Shown here piece by piece: positions 63,501 to 64,000 of a stretch of DNA of 64,000 nucleotides. Location of the stretch: the NCBI RefSeq assembly GCF_013378445.1, contig NZ_JABXYK010000002.1, positions 372,001 to 436,000 on the forward strand, read 5' to 3'. This DNA is from Mycoplana rhizolycopersici. Its GTDB lineage: Bacteria; Pseudomonadota; Alphaproteobacteria; Rhizobiales; Rhizobiaceae. A program made the position numbers and the translations under genes. How positions within the stretch are numbered: position 1 is the stretch's first letter; each line of letters begins with the position of its first letter. The notes under the pieces were generated by a model. It was not told the DNA's origin and did no database searches. It saw only the letters and a program-made list of their open reading frames with translations.

Positions 63501-64000
63501 AGGACAGGGATGCAGAGGTTAGCGAGGCGCATGCCGCAAGGATCAAGGCGAATGAGCAGCTGGCCGCGATCGGTGCCGACGGCACGGCGGCCATGCTGGA
63601 AGAACAGCGCCGCACACTCCTTGAGGACCTCGCAGAAAGAGCCAAGGGCTACCTTGCAAGCCGCGCCGGTATCCTTGCGGCCGAAGCCGCGCTGCGGCTC
63701 TACCGCGAACGTCATCGCAGCGCGATGATGCGCCATGCCTCGGACGCGTTCCGCACGATCAGCGGCGGGGAATATGCAGGTCTCGCCACCGTCGTGGAGA
63801 AGGATCACGAAATTCTGGTGGCGACGGCAGCCGCCGGAGGCACAAAGCTTGCGCGCGAGCTTTCCAAGGGGACGCGCTTCCAGCTCTATCTGGCGCTGCG
63901 TGTCGCCGGCTATCACGAGATCGCCGCCAATCGCGAGATCCTGCCCTTCGTGGCCGACGATATCATGGAGACCTTCGACGACGGCCGGTCGCTTAACACC
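60500..64000 (+). CDS. YhaN-like AAA/SMC-type ATPase (3' end off window)
   Basis: The first 1167 codons of a Rad50/SbcC-like ATPase. The start MRLNRLDLARYGKFTDKSLD and Walker A GPNEAGKST (about residues 36-44) are typical of YhaN. A very long coiled coil (about 190-1060, rich in A, E, R, L) follows. Near the window end come the ABC signature-like LSKGTRFQLYLALRVAGY and Walker B LPFVADDIMETFDD. No stop codon appears before 64000, so only a few tens of residues are missing. It forms a complex with the YhaO-like nuclease. Confidence 0.88.
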   Translation, partial: MRLNRLDLARYGKFTDKSLDFGPARPGISDFHLVYGPNEAGKSTLFSAYLDLLFGIETQSAYGFLHPYPTMRVGGDLTIGTERHEVARLKRRQGSLVAADDRPLPDALFAAALGGMDRQAYQLMFSLDDDSIERGGESILKSEGELGALLFSASSGLSGVGAGLERLKAEADAFFRPQGRKHRLSAMKAEIEELKEKRRHVDVAAREYGALTRQLEASTAAYDDAFQKRGEARRQLDEIERKLAAMPLLHRLRAFRAQLDAYDLGETPPREWTAAVNQLMLQEAELAARRESLLAELAQRRQALEGFPPDPPVLLLEADIVDLAGSDLEARYRTARIDLDGRIGERERIDAEIAEKRILLGIPSGLDTLSLMLPADRAEALSSLAASRSGIDERLAAARREEEEAVRALAVTEEKAEHAGASDEAPDGDAARDGLTRLIRLGRQNAARLREAERDVAAARQASSSALANLSWRADLEALRALDVPGREMIDTLRQAIRRHIETVAQIDEQIRLTERDQSGRRAGLERMRRSEPLIGDEDAMVLRARRDAAWRAHRAALDATSAHHFETVMLDDDRAAAQRLAQAGRLSEMRLAEKTIAEGEARLEALQDELRRVASDGFAAIARTEAIISRCGLPVAVTHLTRGASAGNRAGRLATASLGAAAVSRSEDSVDEEPDAVAGALETALGELERIERWLERRAVALADAELASEREAGFELAEREARVLAHRLAAALGVREPDAVSTAVLDELLDLAQERADALADSTARRQAAAEAHRSAKQRLAERTAALRVAQAAVEDWRAAWDAACEDTWLSAAGIKGDAARAGERLPLIHALSRLVEARRDLDRRIDGMRRDEADYRRRATDLAARAGDEPAADPLGTVKALSDRLQRARDMQARRKALDAELERLEKEHAAVEDRSAIHDQRTRDICGALGCETLSEASFALERYREREELRQRVDDTAHDLARQMLAGSAEEAEAALIATDEAELLAEKDRLRAVHEDRDAEVSEAHAARIKANEQLAAIGADGTAAMLEEQRRTLLEDLAERAKGYLASRAGILAAEAALRLYRERHRSAMMRHASDAFRTISGGEYAGLATVVEKDHEILVATAAAGGTKLARELSKGTRFQLYLALRVAGYHEIAANREILPFVADDIMETFDDGRSLNT

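Overview
This is high-GC DNA from an alphaproteobacterium, most likely a member of the Rhizobiaceae (Ensifer/Rhizobium/Shinella-like). The evidence is the clpP-clpX-lon-hupB cluster, the type-2 argC (about 310 codons), the ctaA/argC/speB/rplM-rpsI neighbourhood, a DUF2842 protein, and typical rhizobial palindromic repeats. Species cannot be fixed from the sequence alone.

Positions 1-16106 are the right-hand part of a temperate prophage whose left end lies outside the window. It ends inside a split tRNA-Pro(GGG) gene: only the 5' half, up to the anticodon loop, remains at 16068-16106, beside a tyrosine integrase. The prophage has a leftward early operon (Cro-like protein, a CII-like regulator, a Zn-ribbon protein, an orphan DNA methyltransferase, small unknowns, a Toprim primase and a D5-type helicase). 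It also has a CI/LexA-like repressor flanked by matching operators, and a rightward operon (HD hydrolase, SSB, a frameshifted GapR-like gene, a sliding clamp, HNH, Xis-like, integrase). Three oddities stand out: an AT-richer membrane protein gene (3759-5027) standing alone against the operon like a phage-carried cargo gene; a helically phased array of an 8-bp motif (351-593); and a serine-type tRNA with a GAA anticodon and its own terminator (14209-14297).

Positions 16300-25900 hold an exopolysaccharide locus: two GT4 glycosyltransferases, a Wzy-like polymerase, a priming sugar-phosphate transferase, an outer-membrane export lipoprotein, a Wzc-like co-polymerase lacking a functional Walker A, and a FemAB/CelD-like acyltransferase.

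Positions 26000-39200 are core metabolism and translation: phosphoesterase, heme A synthase, argC, agmatinase, phenylalanine hydroxylase with a divergent Lrp regulator, rplM-rpsI, a PaaI thioesterase, an enoyl-CoA-hydratase-like protein, a YefM antitoxin with a broken YoeB toxin, an EamA exporter, two tandem CoA-binding proteins and metY.

Positions 39400-45400 are an arsenic resistance island (arsR, arsN2-like, two unrelated arsenate reductases, ACR3, arsH, a frameshifted TauE permease, an MFS exporter and a second arsR). Then come a cupin, a cytochrome P450, a CYTH protein and gamma-glutamyltransferase. Positions 50500-56100 are the proteostasis cluster clpP, clpX, lon, hupB. The window closes with a phytase-like secreted protein behind a clear Pho box, a MarR regulator and a YhaO/YhaN-type nuclease-ATPase pair that runs off the right edge.
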